Assembly: GCA_050248715.1 (NCBI GenBank)
Contig: JBFWRV010000007.1
Coordinates: 1 to 64,000 of the forward strand
DNA length: 64,000 nucleotides
Reading direction: 5' to 3'
DNA from: AWTP1-13 sp050248715
GTDB lineage: Bacteria; Pseudomonadota; Alphaproteobacteria; Rhizobiales; Hyphomicrobiaceae
Shown in pieces: positions 1 to 8,803 of this stretch; the first letter of the stretch is position 1, and every line of letters starts with the position of its first letter. The position numbers were made by a program, and so were the translations under genes. Below the pieces are notes generated by a model, which was given only the letters and a program-made list of their open reading frames with translations, was not told where the DNA came from and made no database searches.

Positions 1-122
1 GCTATCAGTCCAAGCTGTTCAACCCCGAGATTCTGAAATCAAAGAACCTGCCGGCGCCGCAGTGGCTTGTTACCCAGCCGCCGCCTCCGCCCAAGATGTT
101 CGTCGATGTCGCCAAGGCTTGA
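1..122 (+). CDS. C-terminal fragment of an unidentified protein
   Basis: An open frame enters from the left edge and stops at TGA 120-122, leaving about 39 residues. The tail contains a run of five prolines followed by KMFVDVAKA. Nothing in these residues identifies a family. The gene reads in the same direction as the alanyl-tRNA editing gene but is separated from it by a palindromic repeat, so co-transcription is uncertain. The 5' part lies outside the window. Confidence 0.5.
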   Translation, partial: YQSKLFNPEILKSKNLPAPQWLVTQPPPPPKMFVDVAKA

Positions 123-163
123 TCGCATGGAGGCCAGTGGCTTGACTGCACTTTCACCCGGAG

Positions 164-247
164 CGTCATCCCCGCGAAGGCGGGGATCCCAGCAACTCTC
201 CCGCGTCAGGCCCGGTGACGTGGATGCCCGCCTCCGCGGGCATGACG
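164..247. repeat. Paired palindromic (REP-like) element, family R1
   Basis: Two arms of about 26 bases (164-189 and 222-247) face each other as an imperfect inverted repeat. Each arm also folds on itself (CCCCGC-GAAG-GCGGGG and GCCCGC-CTCC-GCGGGC). This is the look of a bacterial interspersed REP pair. The right arm ends eight bases before the ATG at 255, and CATGACG-TTG-CGTCATG (241-257) forms a further perfect hairpin that includes that ATG. Confidence 0.8.
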
Positions 248-254
248 TTGCGTC

Positions 255-977
255 ATGACCGAGCAGCTCTACCGCGCCGATGCCTACCTTCGCGACTGCA
301 GCGCCAAGGTGCTCGCCATCAACGACCGCGGCGGCATCGTGCTCGACCGCACCGTGTTCTATGCTGCCGCCGGCGGCCAGCCCGGCGACAAGGGCACCCT
401 CGAGCTCGAGGGCGGCGCAAGCTGCCCCATCGCCACCACCGTGTACGATGCCGACAAGACCACCATCGTGCACGTGCCCGCCGAAGGCGGCGCGCGTCCC
501 GCACCCGGCCAGAGCGTGGGTGCCGTGCTCGACTGGGGTTTCCGCTCGCCGCTGATGCGCATGCACACGACGCTGCATCTCCTCTGTGCGCTCGTGAAGT
601 TTCCGGTCACCGGCGGCCAGGTCAACCCCGACGACAGCCGTCTCGATTTCGACATCGAGGACGCCAGCGCCGTCGACAAGGACAAGCTGACCGCCGACCT
701 CAACGCCCTGATCGCCGCCGACCACCCCGTCAGCGAGCGCTGGATCACCGATGCGGAGCTCGAAGGCAATCCGGGCCTCGTGCGCACCATGGCTGTCAAG
801 CCGCCGGTAGGCACGGGCAAGGTCCGTCTCGTCGTCATCGGCGAGAACGGCTCGGTCGATCTGCAGCCCTGCGGCGGCACGCACGTGAGGCGCACCGGCG
901 AGATCGGCCGGGTCGTCGTCACCAAGATCGAGAAGAAGGGCAAGCTCAACCGCCGCATCCGCGTCTCGTTCGCGTGA
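255..977 (+). CDS. alaX: Alanyl-tRNA editing protein, AlaX-like
   Basis: A free-standing editing domain of 240 residues that in this family hydrolyses mischarged Ser- or Gly-tRNA(Ala) in the cytoplasm. The zinc motifs of the AlaRS second-additional domain are visible: H104-x3-H108 (HTTLH) and C206-x3-H210 (CGGTH). The N-terminal half carries the AlaX glycine motif (AAAGGQPGDKG, residues 37-47). The product matches the short AlaX type because it lacks the AlaRS aminoacylation domain. There is no recognisable Shine-Dalgarno sequence, since the ATG directly follows a palindromic repeat. The stop is 13 bases before sseA, so the two probably form an operon. Confidence 0.88.
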   Translation: MTEQLYRADAYLRDCSAKVLAINDRGGIVLDRTVFYAAAGGQPGDKGTLELEGGASCPIATTVYDADKTTIVHVPAEGGARPAPGQSVGAVLDWGFRSPLMRMHTTLHLLCALVKFPVTGGQVNPDDSRLDFDIEDASAVDKDKLTADLNALIAADHPVSERWITDAELEGNPGLVRTMAVKPPVGTGKVRLVVIGENGSVDLQPCGGTHVRRTGEIGRVVVTKIEKKGKLNRRIRVSFA

Positions 978-990
978 GGAGAGAAAACGC

Positions 991-1854
991 ATGGCAGACG
1001 ACGCAGGCAAATGGCTGGTCGAGACCGACTGGCTGGCCTCCCACCTCGGCACGCCCGGGCTCGTCATCCTCGACGGCTCCATGCACCTTCCGACGGCCAA
1101 GCGCGACCCCAAGGCCGAGTACCTGGCCGAGCACATCCCCGGTGCGCTGTTCTTCGACATCGACAACATTGCCGACGACAAATCCCCGCTGCCGCACATG
1201 CTGCCCGAGGCCCCGAAGTTTGCCAGCCGCGTGAAGCAGATGGGCATCGGCGACGGCATGCACATCGTCGCCTACGACAGCGAAGGCCTGTACTCGGCAG
1301 CGCGCGTGTGGTGGATGTTCCGCGCCATGGGCCACGAGGAGGTGCGTGTGCTGAACGGCGGCCTCAAGAAGTGGAAAGCGGAAGGCCGCCCGCTCGAGGA
1401 CGGCGAGCCGCGCCGGCGCTCGGAGCGCCACTTCACGGCCACGCTCAATGCCGGCCTCGTGCGCGACGTCGGCGATATCAAGAGCCTGATTGCCAGCAAG
1501 GCCGCCCAGATCGTCGATGCCCGCGCCGCCCCGCGTTTCCAGGGCAGCGTGCCAGAGCCGCGCGCGGGCCTCAGGTCGGGGCACATCCCGGGTTCGCGCA
1601 ACGTGCCCTTCGCCTCGCTGCTCAACCCCGACGGCACGCTCAAACCCGCTGCCGAGCTCGGCGCCATCTTCGCCAACGCCGGTGTCAATGCTGGCAAGCC
1701 CGTCGTCGCCTCCTGCGGCTCGGGCGTCACTGCCGGGGTGATCGCCCTGGCCCTTGCCGTCCTCGGCCGGCCCGACGCCGCCGTCTACGACGGCTCCTGG
1801 ACCGAATGGGGCGCCGACCCCGCGCTGCCCATAGAGACGGGTCCCGCCAGATAG
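991..1854 (+). CDS. sseA: 3-mercaptopyruvate sulfurtransferase
   Basis: A two-domain rhodanese of 287 residues, the usual length. The N-terminal inactive rhodanese domain spans about residues 8-130 and the C-terminal catalytic domain about 160-283. The active loop reads CGSGVTAGV with Cys242. In this family that form marks 3-mercaptopyruvate sulfurtransferase, whereas thiosulfate sulfurtransferases carry CRKGVTA. The enzyme moves sulfur from 3-mercaptopyruvate to thiols or cyanide, giving pyruvate. A GGAG-type ribosome site (979-984) precedes the ATG. It probably shares a transcript with the AlaX gene upstream and converges on the permease gene. Confidence 0.9.
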   Translation: MADDAGKWLVETDWLASHLGTPGLVILDGSMHLPTAKRDPKAEYLAEHIPGALFFDIDNIADDKSPLPHMLPEAPKFASRVKQMGIGDGMHIVAYDSEGLYSAARVWWMFRAMGHEEVRVLNGGLKKWKAEGRPLEDGEPRRRSERHFTATLNAGLVRDVGDIKSLIASKAAQIVDARAAPRFQGSVPEPRAGLRSGHIPGSRNVPFASLLNPDGTLKPAAELGAIFANAGVNAGKPVVASCGSGVTAGVIALALAVLGRPDAAVYDGSWTEWGADPALPIETGPAR

Positions 1855-1872
1855 CGCCACCGCGTCTCGTCG

Positions 1873-3207
1873 TCACGGCCGCCGCGGCAACGGCTCGGCG
1901 AACCCGAACAGACCGTTCGGCCGCAATACCAGCATTGCAACCAGCAGCGAGAAGATCGCAAGATCGCGGAACTCGATCGGAAACAGCGCCGACCACGCCG
2001 CCTCCGTCCCCCCGAGCAGCAGCCCACCGAGAAACGCACCGGGCACGGAGCCGATGCCGCCGACCACGGCCGCCAGCAGCGCCTTGAGCCCGAGCACGAT
2101 GCCGCCGGCATAGCCGACGCTGCCGTAGTAGACCGTCAGCACGTACCCCGCGAGCCCGGCGGTGGCGGAAGCGAGCGCGAACGTCTTGAGCAGCACGGCA
2201 CCGCGGTCAATGCCCAACAGCTCGGCGGCGCCCGCATCGTCGGCACAGGCGCGCCACGCGCGCCCGAAGCGGCTCTTCTGCATGAGCCAGAGCACCGCAC
2301 CCGCCGCGAGCAGTGAGGCCCCGACCGCCCCCAGCGCCGCCGGCGTTACCGTCACGACGAAATCGCCCGCGCGCGCCACCGCGGTCGGGGCGTTGAGCAT
2401 GGGCCCCACCCACTGCGGCTTGGAGCCCTGCGCCAGACGCAGGTACTCCTGCAGCACGATGGCGAGGGCGATGGTGCCGATCAGCACCCGCTGCCCCGTT
2501 TGCGGCATCAGCGGCGCAAACACGAAGCGCCCACACACGACGCCGTAGGCGAGGCCCGCCGTCAGTGCCCACACCAGCGCCAGCCCCAGCGGTGCGGCGA
2601 CGCCGCTCGCGGAGCCGAGCGTCGCCACCCCCAGGAACGCTGCATAGCCCCCCGCGGCAGCGAGCTCGCCGAATGCGAGGTTGATGCGTCCCACCAGCCC
2701 GTAGACGAGCGAGTAGGCGGCTGCCAGCAGCGCGTAGACGGTGGTCGCCGGCAGCGCCAGCAGCGCGTGCTGGAGGCCGACGGCCACTCCCCAAGACACC
2801 GTGGGCACACGCGAGATGCCCTCGACCGGCTCGGGATCCGCCGCGGCTCCCTCCTTCTCGAGCCAGAACCGCTTCAAGAGTTGCAGCCGCAGCTCGCCCA
2901 TTGCGCCCGCGTCCGTTGCCACGCCGAGCAGCATACCCGGCCCGCCGGCGTGACTGCGTCCGGCGAACCGGCAGTCGATGAAGCGCTCGCGCGATGGGCC
3001 TCCCGCCGACAGTACGCGATAGTCGATCCGCACGCCGTCGCCCCGGATCCGCGGAACCGTGCGCAGGATGGCGAATGTGGCGTCCGAGGCATTGAGCGCG
3101 GGGATGATGCTGCGGCACATGCGTGCCTGTCCGGCGTCGATCATGCCGCTGCAGCCCGCGAGCGTGCAGATGAGCGCAGGGGCCACGAACCTGGAGAGAG
3201 CCTTCAT
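1873..3207 (-). CDS. Branched-chain amino acid ABC permease (LivH type) with N-terminal lipoprotein-like domain
   Basis: The product of 444 residues is much longer than a plain LivH permease (about 290-300). The last 300 residues are a LivH-type inner-membrane permease with eight or so hydrophobic segments and the loop SLVYGLVGRINLAFGEL. Before it come about 120 non-membrane residues that begin with a lipoprotein-like signal (CTLAGCSG, Cys19) and contain two further Cys residues. The ATG at 3207 was chosen because it opens that signal sequence. No ATPase, second permease or binding protein lies nearby, so the substrate is inferred from family only. The fusion could be a periplasmic accessory domain tethered to the permease. 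Confidence 0.8.
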   Translation of the reverse strand: MKALSRFVAPALICTLAGCSGMIDAGQARMCRSIIPALNASDATFAILRTVPRIRGDGVRIDYRVLSAGGPSRERFIDCRFAGRSHAGGPGMLLGVATDAGAMGELRLQLLKRFWLEKEGAAADPEPVEGISRVPTVSWGVAVGLQHALLALPATTVYALLAAAYSLVYGLVGRINLAFGELAAAGGYAAFLGVATLGSASGVAAPLGLALVWALTAGLAYGVVCGRFVFAPLMPQTGQRVLIGTIALAIVLQEYLRLAQGSKPQWVGPMLNAPTAVARAGDFVVTVTPAALGAVGASLLAAGAVLWLMQKSRFGRAWRACADDAGAAELLGIDRGAVLLKTFALASATAGLAGYVLTVYYGSVGYAGGIVLGLKALLAAVVGGIGSVPGAFLGGLLLGGTEAAWSALFPIEFRDLAIFSLLVAMLVLRPNGLFGFAEPLPRRP

Positions 3208-3490
3208 AGCCGCGGGGCGCAACAAGTGAAACCGTAGTTCCGGGCCCCCTTCCTCACGGCCGCTCGGAATCCGAGAGCGATCGCGGACGGAAGGTTCACA
3301 CGCGCATGCTCCCCTCAAATGCAGGGCGCAGCCGAGCTGACCGGACAGTCGCCTTATCATAGCCGAGCGTGACCCAGCCGTCCCTGTTCTGGTGTAGAAT
3401 GTCCCGGCCAGGAGCGGTGGCTCGCAGGGATCGACGCACACCACGCGCGGTTGCTAGGCTCACCCCTTGGATAACCATGATACAGTTTGC

Positions 3491-4669
3491 ATGGCCGCCG
3501 CCGATGCGTCGCGGCTACCATCCACGGAGGATCGGACGGGAGAGCGCGCCGTGCTCTATGTCGACATTCCCACGCTTCCGGAGTTCAGGGCGCTGGCCGC
3601 GACGCGCGCGGATGCCTGCGTGTCGATATATCTGCCCACGACGCCGATCTCTCGCCAGACAGCGGCCAGTCGGATCGCGCTCAAGAACCTGACCAAGACC
3701 GCACTCGATCAGCTCGCATCGGTAGGCTTCGACAAGCGCCGCCTGGCGGCCATTGCAGATCCGCTTGCGGCTCTCGCCCAGGACAGCACGTTCTGGAGAT
3801 ACCAGGCGCACAGCCTCGCCGTGCTGGCGACCCCCGACCGGATGCGCAGCTTCCGGCTGCCGAACCGCCTCACGCCCATGGCCGAGGTCTCTGACCGCTT
3901 CCACCTGAAGCCGCTCCTGCGGGCCATCACCTTCCCTCATGAGGCCTTCATTCTGGCGCTTTCCGAAAACGCGGTGCGCCTTGTGGAAGCGTTCTCGGAC
4001 CTGCCGGCGCAGGAGGTCAAGGTCCGCGAGTTTCCTAAGGGCGCCGCTGCTTTCGCGGGGCGCGCGACCCTCAACGACCGCTCGGCGAGCGGGCGCATCC
4101 AGGGGGCGGAGGGCCAGAAGGTGCGGCTGCATCAGTATGCCCGCCGGGTCGATGCGGCGCTCCGCCCGGTGCTCGCCGGACGCGAAAATCCCCTCATTCT
4201 GGCCGCGACCGAGCCGATCGCGTCGATCTTTCGCGCCGTCAACACCTACCCTGGCCTCGCGCAGGAAACGATCCCAACCAGTCCGGACCGGCTGAGCGCT
4301 GCCGAGCTTGCAGCGGCCGCGCGGCCGATCCTCGACCGCGTCCATGCGCATGACCTGGAGACGGCCAGGGCGTTGTTCGAAGCACGCCGTGGGGAGGGGC
4401 GCGCCACCACCGACATTTCCGATGCAGCCCGCGCCGCGACCTTCGGCGCCATCGAGCTCCTGATGATCGATATCGACGAAGTCATCCCAGGGACCGTCGA
4501 CGCGGCCGGCCGAGTCACATTCGCCGAGGGGCCGGGCGCGACGACCTATGGCATCGTCGATGAAATTGCCGGGCGCGCACTGCTCACGGGCGCCCGCGTG
4601 CTCGGGGTGCGCAGGGCCGACATCCCCGGCGGCACGCATCTTGCCGCCGTTCTGCGCTACCCCACCTGA
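3491..4669 (+). CDS. BaeRF-family protein (archaeo-eukaryotic release factor-like fold)
   Basis: A soluble protein of about 392 residues resembling the bacterial homologues of archaeo-eukaryotic release factor 1 (baeRF families). The supporting features are an N-terminal domain with the SIYLPT strand, a VRLVEAF middle region, and a C-terminal segment shaped like the eRF1 domain-3/L7Ae fold (AAATFGAIELLMIDIDEVIPG). In this superfamily the proteins are predicted to act at ribosomes, for rescue or hibernation, but function is rarely proven. The ATG at 3491 is preferred over the TTG at 3467. A weak TACAGT lies at 3481-3486. The gene is divergent from the permease gene. Confidence 0.6.
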   Translation: MAAADASRLPSTEDRTGERAVLYVDIPTLPEFRALAATRADACVSIYLPTTPISRQTAASRIALKNLTKTALDQLASVGFDKRRLAAIADPLAALAQDSTFWRYQAHSLAVLATPDRMRSFRLPNRLTPMAEVSDRFHLKPLLRAITFPHEAFILALSENAVRLVEAFSDLPAQEVKVREFPKGAAAFAGRATLNDRSASGRIQGAEGQKVRLHQYARRVDAALRPVLAGRENPLILAATEPIASIFRAVNTYPGLAQETIPTSPDRLSAAELAAAARPILDRVHAHDLETARALFEARRGEGRATTDISDAARAATFGAIELLMIDIDEVIPGTVDAAGRVTFAEGPGATTYGIVDEIAGRALLTGARVLGVRRADIPGGTHLAAVLRYPT

Positions 4670-4738
4670 CCTTGCACGGCGTTGGCAGTAGCGATTTGCC
4701 AACCCAACGTGGGCGCCGCACCTGCTCAGAGGCTCGCC

Positions 4739-5467
4739 ATGTCGGACGCCAAGGTCGCCCTCGTCATTGGTGCCGGCGATGCGACCGGCGGCGCCATCGC
4801 CCGCCGCTTCGCGCGCGAGGGCTTCACAGCCTGCGTCACGCGGCGCCACGCCGACAAGCTGGCGCCCCTCGTCACCCGCATCGAAGACGAGGGCGGCAAG
4901 GCGCGTGCTTTCGGCTCCGACGCGCGCAAGGAGGAGGAGATCGTCGCGCTCGTTGCCGGGATCGAACGCGATATCGGGCCGATCGAGGTCGCCGCCTTCA
5001 ACATCGGCGCCAACGTTCGCTTCCCCATTCGCGAGACCACCGCGCGCGTCTACTTCAAGGTCTGGGAGATGGCCTGCTTCGCAGGCTTCCTGATGGGCCG
5101 AGAGGTCGCCAAGGTCATGGTGCCGCGCGGCCGCGGCACCATCTTCTTCACCGGCGCGACCGCCAGCCTGCGCGGCGGCGTAGGCTTCTCGGCCTTCGCA
5201 GGCGCCAAGCACGCCCTGCGCGCGCTGGCGCAGAGCATGGCGCGTGAGCTGGGGCCGAAGGGTATCCACGTGGCCCATCCCATCATCGACGGCGCCATCG
5301 ACACCGAGTTCATCCGCTCCAACTTTCCCGACCGCTACGCCCTGAAGGAGCGCGACGGCATCCTGAGCCCCGATGCCATCGCCGAGGCCTACTGGCAGCT
5401 TCACCTGCAGCCACGCAGCGCCTGGACGCACGAGATGGACCTGCGCCCCTGGATCGAGTCGTGGTGA
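4739..5467 (+). CDS. SDR-family protein with Phe in place of the catalytic Tyr
   Basis: A Rossmann-fold protein of 242 residues, the normal length of a classical short-chain dehydrogenase/reductase. The N-terminal glycine motif is altered to GAGDATGG (11-18) and the NNAG motif to NIGAN (88-92). The usual YxxxK becomes F153-AGA-K157, so the general acid/base Tyr is missing. The product may bind NAD(P) but catalyse poorly, or use another residue. ATG 4739 starts at the first beta strand; an upstream in-frame ATG at 4682 would add 19 residues without recognisable sequence. There is no clear operon partner. Confidence 0.75.
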   Translation: MSDAKVALVIGAGDATGGAIARRFAREGFTACVTRRHADKLAPLVTRIEDEGGKARAFGSDARKEEEIVALVAGIERDIGPIEVAAFNIGANVRFPIRETTARVYFKVWEMACFAGFLMGREVAKVMVPRGRGTIFFTGATASLRGGVGFSAFAGAKHALRALAQSMARELGPKGIHVAHPIIDGAIDTEFIRSNFPDRYALKERDGILSPDAIAEAYWQLHLQPRSAWTHEMDLRPWIESW

Positions 5468-5544
5468 GCGCGCTCGCGTGGCAGCGCGCCACGCGCACGC
5501 TCTGCCCTGCCGTAGACTAGCCCTGCCCTGCAGCAGACTCACCC

Positions 5545-5613
5545 CGCCCTGAGCCCGTCGAAGGGCGAGCCGCAAACGACACCCCGGGCTTCGACAGGCC
5601 CAGCACAGGGGCG
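5545..5613. repeat. Palindromic intergenic repeat, family R2
   Basis: The left arm contains CCCTGAGCCCGTCGAAGGGC and the right arm contains its imperfect complement around GGGCTTCGACAGGCCCAGC. The same arms occur at 52921-53079 and 59785-59877. The rest of the space up to 5748 holds no gene. At 5719-5729 it has a lone CCGGGATGACA, the right terminus of repeat family R3. Confidence 0.75.
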
Positions 5614-5748
5614 GAGGACTCTGTCGCGGAGCATGGACTCACCATCCACGCCACGGAATCGCCGCCCGCAGCTGTTAGGAGCCGCTGACTGTCCGGCTGT
5701 TTGCGCCGTGCCCTCCGGCCGGGATGACAACGCCGAGGGAGGCGTCGC

Positions 5749-6540
5749 ATGCCGCCAACCGTTCAAGGCGTCCTGATTGGGTTCGTCGTTTTCCTGCTGG
5801 CGTTCCGCGCCCTTCAGCTTCTGCGTCCCCGCGACAAGCGCCTGCCGCTCCTGCGCCGCGGCTTCTGGACCGACCTCGCGTACTGGGCCTTCACGCCATT
5901 CGTCACCAAGGCGGTCACCCGCGTGGTCGTCGTCATCGCCATCGTGCCCGTGGCGCTGCTGGCCTACGGGAAGGTCGACAAGGACCTGCTTCTCCGCGGC
6001 TTCGGCCCCGCCGCGCAGCTGCCGCTGTGGCTGCAGGCCGTGCTCATCCTCGTGCTTGGCGATTTCATCGGCTACTGGATGCACCGATGGTTCCACGGCG
6101 AGCGCCTGTGGCGCTTCCACGCCGTGCACCATTCCTCGGTCGACCTCGACTGGCTCTCAGCGGTGCGGCTGCATCCCGTCAACGACGCCCTGATGCGCGT
6201 TGCCGGCGCGGTGCCGCTGCTCGCCCTGGGCCTGGCCCCGGTGGCGCTCGCCGGCGTTGCCCCGGTGCTGACCCTCATGGCCATCCTTGTCCACGCCAAT
6301 CTCGACTGGGATTGGGGGCCGCTGCGCGCGGTGGTGGCATCGCCGCGCTTCCACCGCTGGCATCACACCGACGAAGCGAGCGCCCGCGACAAGAACTTCG
6401 CTGGCCTGCTGCCGCTGTGGGACATCCTGTTCGGCACCTACTACATGCCGAAGGACCGGCTGCCACAACAGTTCGGCACCGAGAGCCCGGTGCCGCCTGG
6501 CCTCCTCGGCCAGCTGCTCTTTCCCTTCCGCCGCGCCTGA
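5749..6540 (+). CDS. Sterol desaturase / fatty acid hydroxylase superfamily protein
   Basis: An integral membrane di-iron oxygenase of 263 residues with hydrophobic segments near residues 8-25, 45-72, 95-110 and 150-183. The eight-histidine clusters of the family are intact: H112RWFH116, H124AVHH128 and H202RWHH206. Members hydroxylate or desaturate sterols, hopanoids, carotenoids or fatty acids; nothing here fixes the substrate. A strong ribosome site (GGGAGG, 5738-5743) supports the ATG. It converges on the MFS gene. Confidence 0.85.
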   Translation: MPPTVQGVLIGFVVFLLAFRALQLLRPRDKRLPLLRRGFWTDLAYWAFTPFVTKAVTRVVVVIAIVPVALLAYGKVDKDLLLRGFGPAAQLPLWLQAVLILVLGDFIGYWMHRWFHGERLWRFHAVHHSSVDLDWLSAVRLHPVNDALMRVAGAVPLLALGLAPVALAGVAPVLTLMAILVHANLDWDWGPLRAVVASPRFHRWHHTDEASARDKNFAGLLPLWDILFGTYYMPKDRLPQQFGTESPVPPGLLGQLLFPFRRA

Positions 6541-6563
6541 GCGGACGCCTTGCGGGAATCCCC

Positions 6564-7727
6564 TCAGAACCGTTGGGCACGCCGCATTGCCAGCGACAGG
6601 GCCAGCGCAAGTGCGGAGGCGACCAGCATGAGCGTGAAGGCTGCGTCGTAGCTTCCGGTCGCATCGAAGATCAACGCGCCCGCGTAGGCGCCGATGCCGC
6701 CGAAGATCTGATGCACCATGGTGATCAGCCCGGTGAGGGCTCCCAGGTGCGCCATGCCGAAGTGATCGCGGACGAACAGCACCACGAGCGGAGCGGTGAC
6801 CAGGAAGGTGGCTCCGAACACGAGCGCGAAGACTGCAATTGAAAACGTCGACTGGTCGATCGCAACCAGACCGAAGACGGCGACGCGCGCAGCGAACGCG
6901 ACAGCCGTCGTCCACGCCGGACCGGCGCGGTCGCTGATCAGCCCGGTTGCCAACAGGCCGATAAGGCCCGTCAGTCCCATCAGCGCAAGCAGATTTCCGG
7001 CAAGTAGAGCATCAACGCCGCGATCCTCCGCGAAGGCGACGACGTGGGTGGCGACAAAGAAATCGTCAAGCCCGCAGATCGCATAAATGACGATGAGCAG
7101 CCAGAAGCGCGAAGTCCGCGCCGCTTCGCCGATGGAGAGCCCTGCGCACGAGGATGCTCCCGCGCGATGCTCCGCACGCGCCGGGAGTGCCAGCAAGAGA
7201 AACGGGATCAATATGAGATGGGCCACGGCGACCCAGACGAATACCGAACGCCAGCCGATCTGCGCGAGGAGAGCGGCAAGCATCGCGATCATGACGAGCT
7301 GCCCGAGGCTCGTGCCGGAGATGACCGCGGCATTGACAAAGCCGGTGCGGGAGGAAAACACGCGCGTGACCATCACGCTGACCGGCGTGAGCGACGCCAA
7401 GCCCTGGCCGATGGCAAACACGATGCCGTAGAGGAACAGGGCGTGCCAGGGTCGCGACACCAGGCTCATGAGCCCTATGCCTACGGCGCTCATGATCACG
7501 CCGGCATTCAGCACGGCGCGCGGGCTCATGCGGTCGGCGAGGCGGCCGGCGAGGTAGGTCGCGAATGCCGACACGACCAGGTAGACCCCCACAGCGAGAC
7601 CGAGTTCGCCTCTCGCCCAGTCGAACTCGCTCACCATCGGCTTGAACGTGAGCCCGATCGTAAAGCGAGCGCCCCCGCCGACGAACAGCACCAGAAACCC
7701 GGCGGCGAAAATGGCGGTCGGATTCAT
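6564..7727 (-). CDS. MFS transporter
   Basis: A 12-helix major facilitator of 387 residues. The loop between helices 2 and 3 reads GRLADRMSPRAVL, the standard MFS signature, and a second copy (GLISDRAG) occurs in the C-terminal half. The overall look is close to the oxalate/formate or monocarboxylate type (VTRVFSSRTGFVNAAV). The substrate cannot be read from sequence. AGGA lies just upstream of the ATG at 7727. It stands alone between convergent and tandem neighbours. Confidence 0.85.
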   Translation of the reverse strand: MNPTAIFAAGFLVLFVGGGARFTIGLTFKPMVSEFDWARGELGLAVGVYLVVSAFATYLAGRLADRMSPRAVLNAGVIMSAVGIGLMSLVSRPWHALFLYGIVFAIGQGLASLTPVSVMVTRVFSSRTGFVNAAVISGTSLGQLVMIAMLAALLAQIGWRSVFVWVAVAHLILIPFLLLALPARAEHRAGASSCAGLSIGEAARTSRFWLLIVIYAICGLDDFFVATHVVAFAEDRGVDALLAGNLLALMGLTGLIGLLATGLISDRAGPAWTTAVAFAARVAVFGLVAIDQSTFSIAVFALVFGATFLVTAPLVVLFVRDHFGMAHLGALTGLITMVHQIFGGIGAYAGALIFDATGSYDAAFTLMLVASALALALSLAMRRAQRF

Positions 7728-7837
7728 TGCGTCCTGACATCGGGAAGGTTTCGCAGGCAGTCGCCGCTCGGGCAGGTCTCGCCGTCCCTGCCCTCTTGCC
7801 CGCGAGACGCGGGGACGGGCTCAGTGTCGCCGCGGCC

Positions 7838-8803
7838 TCAAAGCTCCGACACGCCGAACGTGTCGCAGGACTGCGTCTTGCCGGTCTCGAGGCCGCGTCG
7901 GAACCAGCGCACGCGCTGCTGTGCGGAGCCATGCGTGAAGGCCTCCGGCACCACGCGGCCCTGCGTCCGCTTCTGCAGCGTGTCGTCGCCGATCTGGGCG
8001 GCCGCGTTGAGCCCGCTCTCGACGTCGCCTGGCTGGAGGCGGTTCTTCACCTGGTCGTTGAGGCTCGCCCACACGCCGGCGAGGCAGTCAGCCTGCAACT
8101 CCATGCGCACCTGCAGGGCGTTGGCCCGCGCCTGGTCGCCGCGCTGCATCGCCTGCTGCTTGAGCGCCTGCACCTTTTCGGCCACGCCGAGCAGCAGCTG
8201 CACGTGATGGCCGACCTCGTGCGCGATCACGTAGGCCTGCGCGAAGTCGCCTGGCGCGTTGAAGCGCTCCTTCAGCTCGCGATAGAAGGCGAGATCGATA
8301 TAGACCTTGCGGTCGATCGGACAGTAGAAGGGGCCCATCGCCGTCTGCCCCACGCCGCATTCCGTGCGCGTCGCGCCGCTGAACATGACGAGCGTCGGCT
8401 TCTCGTAGCGACGCCCGGCCGCCTTGAACACGCCGTCCCACACATCCTCGGTGTCGGCCAGCACGCGCCGCACGAACCGGGACATCTCGTCCTCCTGTTG
8501 GCCGATGCGCGGCTGCTGGCCATGCGGAATGTCGACGCGCGAACTCGGGCTCGTGCGCGGCATCTCCGGCATCCTCGGGATACCGTCGCCGCCTCCACCC
8601 GCGAGAAACTCGAGCGGATTGATTCCGAGCATCAGGCAGATCGCGCCTATGATGAGCAAGGTGGTGATGCTGAGCCCGCCGCCGCCGATCGGAATGCGCA
8701 AGCCGCCCCCGCCTCCACGCGGAAAGGGAAACATGCCCCCGCCACCCTGGCCGCGCCGATCCTCGACGTTCTCGCTTTCCCGATCCTGGTCGCCGTACCG
8801 CAT
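7838..8803 (-). CDS. ypfJ: Neutral zinc metallopeptidase, YpfJ family
   Basis: A membrane-anchored peptidase-like protein of 321 residues. A Gly-rich N-terminus is followed by one hydrophobic segment (about 46-61), then a large domain with the HEVGH zinc motif at 195-199 (VIAHEVGHHVQ) and the family stretch CGVGQTAMGPFYCP (149-162). The product is predicted to be anchored in the inner membrane with the catalytic domain outside. The start at 8803 is chosen over 8851 because MRYGD is the usual family opening and GGGGAT precedes it. The physiological substrate of this family is not established. Confidence 0.88.
   Translation of the reverse strand: MRYGDQDRESENVEDRRGQGGGGMFPFPRGGGGGLRIPIGGGGLSITTLLIIGAICLMLGINPLEFLAGGGGDGIPRMPEMPRTSPSSRVDIPHGQQPRIGQQEDEMSRFVRRVLADTEDVWDGVFKAAGRRYEKPTLVMFSGATRTECGVGQTAMGPFYCPIDRKVYIDLAFYRELKERFNAPGDFAQAYVIAHEVGHHVQLLLGVAEKVQALKQQAMQRGDQARANALQVRMELQADCLAGVWASLNDQVKNRLQPGDVESGLNAAAQIGDDTLQKRTQGRVVPEAFTHGSAQQRVRWFRRGLETGKTQSCDTFGVSEL

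Noticed and set aside
171..240. CRISPR-like appearance of paired palindromes
   Set aside because: Only two facing arms occur, with no array of direct repeats and spacers and no cas genes; this is a REP-type element.
39..1265. Long minus-strand open frame across alaX and sseA
   Set aside because: It is antisense to two recognised genes, has no family features, and is the usual by-product of high GC codon use.
3515..5575. 686-codon minus-strand open frame
   Set aside because: It lies opposite the baeRF and SDR genes, with low-complexity composition and no motifs.
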